From the NCBI GenBank assembly GCA_035048495.1, contig CM068553.1, positions 20,461,190 to 20,525,189 on the forward strand: DNA of 64,000 bases, given 5' to 3'. The first letter of the stretch is position 1; the number at the start of each line of letters is the position of its first letter. Positions 22,114-33,970 of this stretch are shown here, one piece after another. This DNA is from Euptelea pleiosperma. Taxonomy: Eukaryota > Streptophyta > Magnoliopsida > Ranunculales > Eupteleaceae. Made by a program: the position numbers and the translations under genes. The notes below the pieces were generated by a model that searched no databases, was not told the DNA's origin, and saw nothing but the letters and a program-made list of their open reading frames with translations.

Positions 22114-23064
22114 TCATATTCGCTTAAAAGTGCGTATTTTCCACTGTTATCTTCTAAGCGTTTTCACACTCTCCTACGTTAAAATGCTCTATTTATCTAC
22201 TTTTCTACGTAAGAGTCTCTTTTGTTGCATAGAACACACTTTTCTGGACGAAATGGTATATTTGCATGCATTAAACACATTTTCGGAAGTCTAGACATTG
22301 AGTCGTTCTGATAAAGTCTCATTACGCACTTCTTCTGTGGCAGGAAACCCCGATGGGACAATTCTCGAGACTCGCGAGCCCACATCGATCAGGAAAGCCC
22401 ATTATCAAAGCTTAAAGAGCCCACATGCTATGACTAGAAGATATGGGCCAAATATGGGCTGAATAAGAGGATCAAAAAGCCGGCCCAAAGAACGAAGAGA
22501 GTAGGAGAGCCAATGACCAAGAGATGGACCAAAGCGTTTAAAGCCACATGAGTCAGCAAGGAATGATAGTCTACTCTACTGGAGAAGTGTGAGGATGGTC
22601 ACAGTGAAGACCAGGGTTCCAGACCCTCTACCAATACTTTTATCTCTATTTTCTGATACTTTCTCTCTCTCTTCATCTCTCGGTCCTCGAATCTACTGAC
22701 CTAACCCCAGAACTCCTGCCCATCGGCTCTATCTCATCTCCCTTAGCTTTCTGACCGTTGGATCTTCCATCGGACCGTTGGATCTTCAATCGGACCGTTG
22801 GATCTCTCTAGATCCGTCGATCTACCAATCTGGGTCCCAATCAAGTCACCATCCATCCGATCGCCATCAGACTGTCTGTCACATCATCTTGTGAGACGAT
22901 GGACATCATCAATCCATGTGGGCCAGTAGCCGGGCCCATCATCATCGACCCGCTGTCCGACCAGTTAGTGGACCCCGTGAATTTCAAAATAATTTTAATT
23001 AAATTTTAAAAAATGGGGGGTCCACTAAATGGGGACATTCCCCAAAGAAAAGTAGTGTTTTACT

Positions 23065-23103
<39 letters not shown>

Positions 23104-24781
23104 TTATTTAAAAAATTCCCTAATATCCATTAATGGAAACTAGGGAGCTTTAAAAGGGGAAGGAGAAGGGTTCTTTGGAACCCTAATCCCCCTCCTTTCT
23201 TCTCCTTTCTCTTCCCAAAACCATCCCCCATGTTCTCCTTCTCTTCTTCCTTCCCTTTCTTCTTCTTCTTCTTCTTCTTCTTCCTTCTTGATCTCGCCGG
23301 AGTTGCAGACCTGCAACTCCGGCCGTCCTTCGTCCTTCTTCTTCTGCTGTTCTCTTCTTCTTCTCTTCATCTCCACCTTGCTTCGCCTCTTGCACGGTCG
23401 CCTGCAACCCTTTCTTCTTCTAAAATCGAAGCTGCCAAAATCCAAGCCGTCCCTCTATCTTCTACATTTTTCTAAGCATCTTAACTGCTACCAACTCTGG
23501 CAACCTGCTGCTACACGCACACCACCTGCTGGACGTCTCCACCCTGGGCAGCAAGAACTACCGTTTCAGCTCCACCTCTAGCATGTGCTGCCATCGCCCT
23601 CTCAACTCCAACCTTGCTGCTCCAAAACAGCAAGGTTGCACCACCGTGTAGCTGGAATAAAACAATATACCGGAGTTGCCGATCACCTACAAATCCGGTC
23701 GGCCTTTCTTCCATTATGGTTGGGCGAACCTGCACTTTCCATTCACGGCACTAGAAACCATAGTGCACCAAAGCCAATCGCTCTTCTTGCTGCATCTTCG
23801 CCACATGAGCTCCTCTTTGCACGACAATGTTGCAAGCATCTTCTCCAGTCCATCGCCACCACCCAAGTTGCAAACAACACCTGCAATCCCATCTCGAACC
23901 AACAACGAGCCACCAACTGCTCCTCCTCTAGCACCCATGCTCATCTCCCTCAAAAACCACAGCGTCGCTCGTCACTGCTATGCACGATTCTACTGGTGCA
24001 CCTGTCGATAAGCCTGCAAGCAAGCCCTCACGATCACCATTGCTGCATTCACCTGTAGCACGCTCAACTAGTGCATTCTCCGGATCTCATCTCACTTGCC
24101 AAGAAAAGTGCATATGTTCTTGGCCCAATCACTCAAGGCCGGCAACCACTATCACAACCCTTCTTATGTCCGAACCCAATCCATCTTCAAAGGTGAGTTA
24201 CTAAAGATATTTCTCTTTCTAGGTTTTCTTTGCTCCATCTCTCTTTTTCTCTCTAGAGCTCTTTCTCTCTCTTTCTCTCTCTAGTTCTCTCTCTTAATTT
24301 CTTTTTCTCTCTCTAGTTAATCTCTCTAGATCCTAATCTCTTTTTCTTTCTCTAAGGTCTAGTTCGTTTCTCTCTCTACAACCTATCTTTCTCTTTCTAG
24401 ATTAAATTTGTTTATGACTTTTTAGATTGTTTTTGAATTTAATTTGATTTGTAAGAACTCATTGAGGATGAATAAAATTGTTATTTTTACATTTGTTAGT
24501 TTACTTTTGTGTTTTTGGTTGTTCGTGGTAATTTCTCTCTCTAAAAATCACTAAGCATGTTTTAAATCGCTTCACCATTCTCACCCCACCACAATTTCTG
24601 AGATAAATCCATCATTTCATGTTCATGAATTGCGCGACTTAACCCCCAAGTGCGGATCGACATCCGACACGAATCCCAATACCAAAGTTTATATTTTGTA
24701 GGATTAAAATGCGGATCAAATTACAAATGTGTTGATTCTAGGGTTTCCAGAACCAAACGATGCGGAAAAATCCTACTTTCA
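22114..24781 (+). mobile_element. 5' LTR of A2
   Basis: It runs from TCATATTCGC to CCTACTTTCA. Landmarks are the B box at 22615-22625 with T4 at 22638, the triple 20-bp repeat near 22751-22810, a (TA)n run at 23066-23097, a TATA-like TTTAAAAGG at 23149-23157 followed by the hairpin GGGTTC/GAACCC (about 23169-23184), the palindrome 23297-23322, and a possible polyadenylation signal GAATAAA near 24470. The LTR differs from its partner mainly in the length of the (TA)n run. Confidence 0.85.
23066..23097. repeat. (TA)n microsatellite in LTR
   Basis: An alternating TA run of about 30 bp. The equivalent run in the 3' LTR (about 31276-31297) is shorter, so the microsatellite has changed since insertion. 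Confidence 0.85.
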
Positions 24782-24783
24782 AA

Positions 24784-24797
24784 TGGCGCCGCTGCCG
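24784..24797 (+). other. Primer binding site of A2 (tRNA-Asp type)
   Basis: TGGCGCCGCTGCCG begins two bases after the LTR end. It differs at one position from the complement of a plant tRNA-Asp 3' end (TGGCGCCGTTGCCG). This primer choice is usual in Athila and Tat lineages. Confidence 0.75.
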
Positions 24798-26574
24798 CTC
24801 GGGTGTTCGGGAGTGCGAAAAAGGACGTAAAGACGGAATTGGAAAGTTGCTGAAGCGAAAAGTTGCTCAATTTGGACAGCCCGACCTTTTCGGGAAACTT
24901 TCTATTTTTTGTTTTTAGTAATTTTTAGCAGTCTTTTAAATTACTATTTTTAATGCCTCGGAAGGCCGAGTGCAATTTGTAATAATTTAGGAATTTTACT
25001 GCTTTCCATATAACTGCTAGATCTTGTTCTAGGGTTTTTTAGAAACCCTAGATTAAGTGGAAAATACCAAAAAAATAAAAATATCAAAATTTAAAAAAAT
25101 TAGGGTTTTATATTCTGCAGATTTTTAGAAATCACCAATCAAAGATTTGTGATTTTTGGAAAGATTCCACAATCTTGAAACTCTGGTTAATTAGGGTTTC
25201 CCCTCTTAGAAGTTTCCTCTTTAGAAGAATTTCTATCTTTAGAAACCTTCCGAATTTGAAAAAGTCTGCAAAAGGAAACACCCCAAATCTAGCAGAATTT
25301 CAATTTTGGGAAATTTCCCAAAATTGTAAGGGATCTCGCAATCAAATCTTTCTTGGAAGATCTCCACAGTTCGAGAAACTTTTCAATCTAGGTATTTTCC
25401 AATCTGGGAATTTCTAAATTTTAACCCATCTCGAATTTGGAAACTAATTCACACACTTGCCTAAATCCAGTACTTGTTCAGTGAACCCTAAAAAGGCAAG
25501 GATCTTCCAAATAGAATCCCAAATACCTAGACCGTGCGATCTAACTGTTTCTGCAGGAACACGATCCAGTGTGGGTAGGGAGCAAAAGCTCAAAGAGGTG
25601 GAGTCGGGCCCAAGCCCATTAGGATACCCCTCCCTAACCCACGGAGGAGACCCCGTGACGTGGCCCACGGGAGGTAAGTCCATATCCTCGCCTTGAGTGC
25701 GATACGGTGTTATTGGGTGCATCAATGCCGCTTGTCTATTTGCTTTCGCATACATATTATTCGACTTGCGTGGCGTGGCCGTTAATCAATCAACTCTAAG
25801 AGAGCAAACCCAGCTCCTAAATTGAAACTGGTGGGATTTCATCACCCACCTCATCACTCCAGCTGAAATTGATCCCCAGGATCCATCTATAATAAAAAGA
25901 ATCAAGTATGCCAATTAGCCAGGTGTTCGAGGAAAAATCCACACAAAGCGAACCCGCTTAACATCCAATCGAAATAAGACCACGAGCGCGGGTCCCTGTT
26001 GTCTAACACACCCATAAGTCCCTGCTACTCAAGTACACTGAGCTCGACGTGGCATCTTGGACTATTCGGCGGTTCGTTGCGTGTGGACTAGGAACACGCA
26101 CCAACCCTAGCTTAACCCTAGGGAACACTCTTCTTATACACTTGACCAATCCGGTTAGTCTGGGATGTACTTAAGACAGCCATTGTGCCGCACGTCTGTC
26201 TAGGCTTCGGATTGCCTTGTTGTTGACTAGAGTTAGTACTAAAGGATTCGCTCTGAAAAGTGTAGCCTGGTGAGAACCTCTGAGTGCAAACAGTTAGTCC
26301 GGTGGCTAAAAGATAAACCAGTAGTCCGCCCACTGTCATAATCTACTCTAGCCCCAAAACTAACAAGATAATGCCTAAAATATATCCTGATTGTTTAGAA
26401 TAGGATTATCTGTGCTTGGTGTGCATCATTTAGAATCACCACTCCAGTGTCTCCTTTTGGCAACTTTTTGCCAAATCTTGGGCTTGCTTTTTAAGTAGAA
26501 GCCCGGTTGGACCTGTCCTCCCTTTTACTGACTCGATCTGAGAGTTAGTCCACCGCACCCCTCTATCGCCTCTA
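24798..26574 (+). other. Long untranslated leader of A2
   Basis: About 1.8 kb without a real ORF separates PBS and ORF start. It is conserved with the reverse complement of 6600-8290 in element C. It holds a strong splice-donor-like GGAGGTAAGT at 25669-25678, conserved in element C, which suggests a spliced leader; no acceptor could be fixed. Upstream ATGs are frequent. Confidence 0.55.
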
Positions 26575-28341
26575 ATGGCAGATGAACGGCCTCTGTATGA
26601 AACCTACTACAATTTCTATGAGAATCGAGGTGATCACTCTCAACAATGGTATGACAATTCTGCGTATCATCATGATACTCCAGTCTCGCACGCTTCTACA
26701 GGATACGATAATCACCGAGATCCGGAGTACAATTCTATACTCCAAGAGCTTAAAAATTCAGTCTCTGCCCTTCGTGCCGCGGTCCAGCAACCTGTGTACC
26801 ATTCCCAGTCTGTAGGATATTACCCTCCTATCCAGCAAGATGTCTGTACCTTTCCATCTCCAATGCAGACCTCCTATGACAACACTTATTATCCGGATAA
26901 TAGGAGTCACAATAACTTTGGTTGGGAACAGTCTGCTATCCCGCAACAACTGTCGTAGGATATTTATCCTTCCGGGTTCCATCAACCCAATGGAGAGTAT
27001 GACTGGCAATACTCGCAATCCCAGTACCCGTCCTATCCACAGAATGATTATTCTGATCAACAGTGGGCCCCTCAGGATTTTCAAAGTCAGCAACTAGTCC
27101 CAGACTCCACTTTGCCTTACAACTTTCATACCCAATCGGACTACAATCAAGAGTTGGCACCTCAGCTCCCCTTGGCTGAACCGCCTCTGTTGGCTACTAA
27201 ACCCGGTCTAGAGGACCTTCTCTCTCAGTACATTGCCCAACAACAATAGTATTTCCAAAGTCTAGAGCACCAACAACAACAATCTATGGAGAGCTTAGAG
27301 CAACGTCTAGTTCAATTAGAAAATGAGAGAGAGGAAGTCAACTTCACTAGTCCACCAATAGCCTATCCTAAGGAGAATGATATGGCCACTGTCTATAATG
27401 AGGAGTCGCACCATTGGACCCAGTACCAGCATTGCGAGGAAAAAATAGAAGTTGTACCCACCCCTAGATCGAGCCAGACTATTGAGGAGCCAGTGTATCC
27501 ATCTTCGGTGCCTTTAAAAGCACCACATCCTGAACCTACCTCAGAGCAACCTATTTCTCACTCTACCACTGCTGCTTCTGACCTGGACCTTGAAGATGAT
27601 CTTCATGACACTGAGTTTTGTCTCGATCGTAGGATCCCAACTGTCCTAGATCTACCGTTCCTCCCCACCTCCCTTGGATTGTGCAACAATAGTGATGAAC
27701 CCGAGTCTCAATCTTTGGTGTCCTTAACAGCACCAACTTCTGGACTGAGCACAGAGGAACTCAGTTCCATCTCTATCTTTGATAATTCTTTCTCTACCCT
27801 GGATGCATGCATTCCCACCGATGAGCCGTGTCTAGAACATGGGACTCCCGCTATCCTGAACCTATCGGTCCCCACCGAGGAGGAACATATTGAGTGCAGG
27901 GATTGGAACATCCCTATCACATTAGGAAACATCGAGGAAGAGGTCAACAGTTTTCACCCGTCACCCTACGTCAATGTTGTCGATGAACCGTATGTCATGG
28001 CGAGTCTAATTTAGGACTCTCACAAGGATAAATTATCCAAGTGTCAAGAACACTTTGAGTCTGACTTCATCTCGGAGTCCGACAATTCTGGTATTACTGA
28101 TCTGCAGGAGTCTGCTCCATTCAGATACGTTCCCGCTAAACTCAATGAGTTTTCGGCTCTGCTAACCATGGTCAGAGAATCCCCTACTCCTGTCCTCTCA
28201 GTTTTTACTGAGAAGCTTCAATCCCTCCCTGCTCAACTACACACTTTTGTAGGGCTACTCAGAGAACTTACTGTCCTTCTCTTAGTCTATACTAAGAAAG
28301 ACCTGTTCTACACAAGTATACCTAGACAAGGGATAGGATAA
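26575..28341 (+). pseudogene. Non-pol ORF of A2, broken by three TAG codons
   Basis: Start MADERPLYETYYNFYENRGD. The frame is the same from 26575 to the TAA at 28339-28341 with no net frameshift, but TAG codons occur at 26956-26958, 27247-27249 and 28012-28014. The first and third stand where the copy at 3-1790 has CAG; the second lies in a stretch deleted there. Sequence features are as in the A1 copy (Q/P/Y-rich N-terminus, coiled coil, acidic middle), but only two of the three C-terminal FTEKL repeats are present. The start is chosen because it is the first Met after the conserved leader and resembles the gag start of element C. Confidence 0.7.
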
Positions 28342-30322
28342 CTGTTTCCGTTCCACCTTAGGTGTCGGGAAGACTGCAGATTCACTCAGTCTCCTTGAGT
28401 TTCAACTTGGTTGGGGGTGCCTGTCACCCCCGTCATGTCTGGCTGAAGACGTAAAACTTAGCACTTTCGGAAAGGCAATTCCGGTATTTCTAGAGTACAT
28501 GAGTCTCATGCATTTGTTATTACTGTTATATCTCTGAAAATGCAGGTACATTCATTCTTCCTATCATCAGGTACCACACACTGTCGAGTTCTATCGACTT
28601 GGTAACATCCTCCCTGAACCTTTGCTTCATCATGACCGATTTTTCATCATTTTATGTCCCGGTCATGAGCACCGAGGACGGTGCTATAATTTGGTTGGGG
28701 GTGGGTATTTACCAAAACTCATGTATTCCTTTTGATAAATATATATATAGATATATAAAAAATAAAAAAATAAAAAAAATTTCTTGTTTTTGGGGTGATT
28801 TCCGATGTTCTCCAAAAGTTTTCTACAATTTCAAAAATGTGTCAAATACCCTGACCTTGATTAGCTGAAAACCTCCGTTAAGTCAGTATTGAGGATGTCA
28901 ATTTTTGTCTAAGATTAGCTTTGACTCAAGTCAAGCGTGGCTACAGCAGTTTTAAAAACTTAGAAAAAAACTCAGATTCGGCACAATTGTACACTATCAA
29001 CATCAGAGTCATCCTAAGTTTGGAAATTCTAGAGATCCTGTGAGAAGAATTATGGAGACCTAACCCAGTGAGCTTTCGAGCCCTTAATCATTTCAGAGAG
29101 TTATACGTTAATCATGAGTCACAAGATGACTCACTATTCTTCATGCCCGCAATATTCGTTGAGAGATCTCATTGTCTTTTGCTTCGATCATAAAACTCAT
29201 AACGACATCAACATTGGATTACTACGACAGAACCTTCTCTATATCCAGTCAAGACAGTATACATGATAGTGCAAACCCTAGAAAATGATTTAGGCCATTT
29301 TTCTGAACCATTCAGCCTTTTTACTCACCTGAATTATACTTCACTAGAAACCCCTTGAACCCTTCTATAAAAGCATTTTCTTTGTAAACCCATCAACCTA
29401 AAATCCAGTCTAGCTACAAAGCATGACTGTCTACCCTTATTTTGAGATGTACAAAAGAATAACTGATATGAGTGTACCGTGAAAAGAAAAGTAAAGAAGA
29501 AGAATCAAAAGGAAAAGAAAGTGGTTCAAGCTGAAAACAAAATATGAAAAGAAAATATGAAAAAGAGCTGAAAAGAAATTGAGCAGTCTCAGAAATATCA
29601 AGAAAAAGAGAAAAATACGAAAAAAGGAAAAAGAACCAGATAATGGTGTTACGCCGCAGGAAAAGTGCAAAAAAATGGCAATATCCTCTCAAGATCTTTG
29701 AAATCCTGTATCCCTTTATCTCTCTACACCTGACCTAAGCCTCATTACAACCCAGGAAAGTCCTACTTGATTCTAGGATAGTACGATCATAAAATGTGGA
29801 GATTGGAGAAAGAGAAGCTATAGAGTTTGATCTGACGTTCCCGAGTGAAGTGGTATTCCAATCATGAAATCTTCTTCTGTTAAAGATGTCCTTCCTTTAA
29901 ATAATACATATGTGAGATCTTTGCTTTCATATATGAACACATCTCCTCACATATAAATTGAGAGAAAAGAAGAAAACCCTTTTTTTGTGATTCTACTCTG
30001 AGTGCTAAACATGTGAGATTTGAGGTCGAGGCATAAAAACTTAGAGGTGATCTGGAAATCTTTACTGTCGGATGATGAGAATGTTGAGCACACACACACG
30101 CAGAGTCTGACTATTCTGGGTCATGATTATCAGTCTGTAGTCTTGCCAAAACTTTCCAACTCTTCGCTAGCATGTAACTGTTTTTGCATCCATTCAATGA
30201 TTTAACGAACGGTGTTTTTCCCGGAGCTAATATGAAAAAGTGTGCAGTATGTGCAGATACCTTTTAAGCTCATTTATTTCGCACTAATTGCCAAGGATTG
30301 GCAATATGCTGGTTGGGGGTTG
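28342..30322 (+). other. 3' noncoding internal region and PPT of A2
   Basis: It is a near copy of 1791-3763. G-rich GGTTGGGGGT motifs occur at about 28410, 28694 and 30311; only the last (30310-30322) abuts the LTR and is the PPT. No pol or env-like gene is recognised. Confidence 0.65.
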
Positions 30323-32982
30323 TGATATTTGCTTAAAAGTGCGTATTTTCCACTGTTATCTTCTAAGCGTTTTCACACTCTCCTACGTTAAAATGCTCTA
30401 TTTATCAACTTTTCTTCGTAAGAGTCTCTTTTGTTGCGTAGAACACACTTTTCTGGACGAAATGGTATATTTGCATGCATTAAACACATTTTCGAAGTCT
30501 AGACATTGAGTCATTCTGATAAAGTCTCATTACGCGCTTCTTCTATCGTAGGAAACCCCGATGGGACAATTCTCGAGACTCACGAGCCCACATCGATCAG
30601 GAAAGCCCATTATCAAAGCTTAAAGAGCCCACATGCTATGACTAGAAGATATGGGCCAAATATGGACTGAATAAGAGGACCAAAAAGCCAGCCCAAAGAA
30701 CGAAGAGAGTAGGAGAGCCAATGACCAAGAGACGGACCACAGCATTTAAAGCCACATGAGTCAGCAAGGAATGATAGTCTACTCTACTGGAGAAGTGTGA
30801 GGATGGTCACAGTGAAGACCAGGGTTCCAGACCCTCTGCCAATACTTTTCTCTATTTTCTGATACTTTCTCTCTCTCTTCATCTCTCGGTCCTCGAATCT
30901 ACTGACCTAACCCCAGAACTCCTGCCCATCGACTCTATCTCATCTCCCTTAGCTTTTTGACCGTTGGATCTTCCATCGGACCGTTGGATCTTCAATCGGA
31001 CCGTTGGATCTCTCTAGATCCGTCGATCTACCAATCTGGGTCCCAATCAAGTCACCATCCATCTGATCGCCATCAGACTGTCTGTCACATCATCTTGTGA
31101 GACGATGGACATCATCAATCCATGTGGGCCAGTAGCCGGGCCCATCATCATCGACCCGCTGTCCAACCAGTTAGTGGACCCCGTGAATTTCAAAATAATT
31201 TTAATTAAATTTTAAAAAATGGGGGGTCCACTAAATGGGGACATTCCCCAAAGAAAAGTAGTGTTTTACTTAAAAATATATATATATATATATATTTATT
31301 TAAAAAATTCCCTAATATCCATTAATGGAAACTAGGGAGCTTTAAATGGGGAAGGAGAAGGGTTCTTTGGAACCCTAATCCCCCTCCTTTCTTCTCCTTT
31401 CTCTTCCCAAAACCATCCCCCACGTTCTCCTTCTCTTCTTCCTTCCCTTTCTTCTTCTTTTTCTTCTTCTTCTTCTTCTTCCTTCTTGATCTCGCCGGAG
31501 TTGCAGACCTGCAACTCCGGCCGTCCTTCCTCCTTCTTCTTCTGCTGTTCTCTTCTTCTTCTCTTCATCTCCACCTTGCTCCGCCTCTTGCACGGTCGCC
31601 TGCAACCCTTTCTTCTTCTAAAACCGAAGCTGCCAAAATCCAAGCCGTCCCTCTATCGTCCACATTTTTCTAAGCATCTTAACTGTTACCAACTCCGGCA
31701 ACCTGCTGCTACACGCACACCACCTGCTGGACGTCTCCACCCTGGGCAGCAAGAACTACCGTTTCAGCTCCACCTCTAGCATGTGCTGCCATCGCCCTCT
31801 CAACTCCAACCTTGCTACTCCAAAACAGCAAGGTTGCACCACCGTGTAGCTGGAATAAAACAATATACCGGAGTTGCCGATCACCTGCAAATCCGGTCGG
31901 CCTTTCTTCCATTATGGTTGGGCGAACCTGCACTTTCCATTCACGGCACTAGAAACCATAGTGCACCAAAGCCAATCGCTCTTCTTGCTGCATCTTCGCC
32001 ACATGAGCTCCTCTTTGCACGACAATGTTGCAAGCATCTTCTCCAGTCCATCGCCACCACCCAAGTTGCAAACAACACCTGCAATCCCATCTCGAACCAA
32101 CAACGAGCCACCAACTGCTCCTCCTCCTCTAGCACCCATGCTCATCTCCCTCAAAAACCACAGCGTCGCTCGTCACTGCTATGCACGATTCTACTGGTGC
32201 ACCTGTCGATAAGCCTGCAAGCAAGCCCTCACGATCACCATTGCTGCATGCACCTGCAGCACGCTCAACTAGTGCATTCTCGGATCTCATCTCACTTGCC
32301 AGGAAAAGTGCATATGTTCTTGGCCCAATCACTCAAGGCCGGCAACCACTATCACAACCCTTCTTATGTCCGAACCCAATCCATCTTCAAAGGTGAGTTA
32401 CTAAAGATATTTCTCTTTCTAGGTTTTCTTTGCTCCATCTCTCTTTTTCTCTCTAGAGCTCTTTCTCTCTCTTTCTCTCTCTAGTTCTCTCTCTCTTAAT
32501 TTCTTTTTCTCTCTCTAGTTAATCTCTCTAGATCTTAATCTCTTTTTCTTTCTCTAAGTCTAGTTCGTTTCTCTCTCTACAACCTATCTTTCTCTTTCTA
32601 GATTAAATTTGTTTATGGCTTTCTAGATTGTTTTTGAATTTAATTTGATTTGTAAGAACTCATTGAGGATGAATAAAATTGTTATTTTTACATTTGTTAG
32701 TTTACTTTTGTGTTTTTGGTTGTTCGTGGTAATTTCTCTCTCTAAAAATCACTAAGCATGTTTTAAATCGCTTCACCATTCTCACCCCACCACAATTTCT
32801 GAGATAAATCCGTCATTTAATGTTCATGAATTGCGCGACTTAACCCCCAAGTGTGGATCGACATTCGACACGAATCCCTATACAAAAGTTTATATTTTGC
32901 AAGATTAAAATGCGGATCAAATTACAAATGTGTTGATTCTAGGATTTCCTGAACCAAACGACGCGGAAAAATCCTACTTTCA
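30323..32982 (+). mobile_element. 3' LTR of A2
   Basis: TGATATTTGC to CCTACTTTCA. It has the same landmarks as the 5' LTR: B box 30823-30833 with T4 at 30846, TATA-like TTTAAATGG at 31341, palindrome 31495-31520. An apparent 233-codon ORF at 31783-32484 is translation of the CT-rich leader and is also present, shorter, in the other LTR; it is not counted as a gene. Confidence 0.85.
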
Positions 32983-32987
32983 TACAT

Positions 32988-33500
32988 CTAGGAATGCCCT
33001 TACCTCGATGATAGTTGTGGAATAGTTCATGACATATGAGAATATTGTCACTGATACTACGACCTTTAATGAATGTTGATTGTGTCGGCTCTATCAGTGC
33101 AGGAAGGCATTCCTTCATTCTGTTGGCAATGATCTTCGATATACACTTGTATATTAAGTTACAATAGGATATAGGTCTGAAATCTCCAATATTGTTGGGG
33201 TTACTAACCTTAGGAATAAGAGTAATAAACGTGGAATTAACCCCAGCAGGAAGCTTGTGATGTTTGAAGAAATTCTGGCACGTGAGGATAAAGTCATGTC
33301 CTATAATGGACCATGCTCTTTTGAAGAAATGGGCGTTAAATCCATCTGGACCAGGTGCCTTCGAATCCTTCATCCCAAATAAAACCTTGGTGATCTCTTC
33401 TGTAGTAACCTCCTTAACCATGTTCTTCAAGCACTTTAGTCCAGTTGTCACCGTCTGAGGGTCTGATGATGGTGGTGGTGCAGAAGGTGGTGGTGGCAAG
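32988..33500 (-). pseudogene. LINE-1 copy 1, 5' part of RT (finger/palm)
   Basis: The minus frame from 33499 contains TEEITKVLFGMKDSKAPGPDG, FFKRAW, FITLIPKV, FRPISYCNLIYKCISKIIANR and FIKGRSISDNIL, the N-terminal RT motifs of plant non-LTR elements. It stops at the A2 insertion and continues at 22113. Right of about 33500 the similarity gives way to a host exon, so the LINE is 5'-truncated, with no endonuclease. Confidence 0.8.
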
Positions 33501-33532
33501 AGAGGGAGCCAACTACCTTACTAGAAAACTTT

Positions 33533-33850
33533 CAACAGTATTCTCTTCCCCTCCATCATCTCTCCCAATCCCTCTCTCAAATTCCATCTATCTCGATTTG
33601 CAGACACCATTAGATACCAAAAACCATGGCTTGAAGGTCTACTACTCTCGAGCAGAGTAGTTCTTCTGAGAGGATTCCCTGTAAACATTGCTTCCGACTT
33701 CAATGAAGTCGTCGAAGCTTTTGGGTACGTACAAGGAGTTATCATACGTAGGTGGAGCTACTCCTCGAACAAATGTCGTGGGTCTGCTTTTAACGGTGAA
33801 TGAGTTTCCCCCCTGATCAGAAAATCCCATATCACCATGAAATGACTAAA
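33533..33850 (+). pseudogene. Exon of a TfdA/clavaminate-synthase-like (2OG-Fe(II) oxygenase) gene, decayed
   Basis: One plus frame reads FPSIISPNPS, then IRYQKPWLEGLLL, VVLLRGFPVN and ASDFNEVVEAFGY; after a frameshift SYVGGATPRTNVVG; after another, PDQKIPYHHEM. This is the first-exon pattern of the plant clavaminate-synthase-like proteins, in which the HxE of PYHHEM supplies two iron ligands. At least two frameshifts and a missing upstream part (LINE inserted) make it a pseudogene. GTGACT at 33851 could be the old splice donor. The other exons are not in the window. Confidence 0.65.
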
Positions 33851-33935
33851 GTGACTTTGCTTTCGTTTAAGTGTTTCTAGTTTTTTTTGGTTTTCAGTAA
33901 TTAACATGATTTTTATGATTATTTTGTTTAATTAT

Positions 33936-33970
33936 CAATAATCTTGAAGATTCGTGAGGTGAGAGATATT
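33936..33970 (-). pseudogene. Short remnant of RBR-like gene, left of element F
   Basis: With the ATATT duplication collapsed, the minus frame of 57277-57483 continues here as NISHLTNLQ before a stop. It shows only that the large element inserted into this fragment; too short to say more. Confidence 0.35.

Larger units (their letters stand above)
22114..32982 (+). mobile_element. Complete non-autonomous family T retrotransposon A2 (10.87 kb), TSD TACAT
   Basis: Two LTRs of 2668 and 2660 bp enclose a 5.54-kb internal region with PBS, leader, one broken ORF and PPT. TACAT flanks both ends (22109-22113 and 32983-32987), and the LINE RT reading resumes across the insertion. There is no pol, so movement needed proteins from another element. 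The two LTRs look nearly identical by eye, including their ORF shadows, which suggests a recent insertion. The first dinucleotide is TC instead of TG. Confidence 0.9.

Noticed and set aside
31783..32484. 233-codon ORF in the A2 3' LTR (and C-rich ORFs at 4674-5144, 37915-38355, 42377-43162, 54412-55002)
   Set aside because: They are translations of CT-rich LTR leaders, change frame between LTR copies, consist of Ser/Pro/Leu runs and have no family features.
33533..33850. Bacterial TfdA gene acquired by transfer
   Set aside because: The fragment matches the conserved plant version with a plausible plant splice site; no bacterial neighbours.
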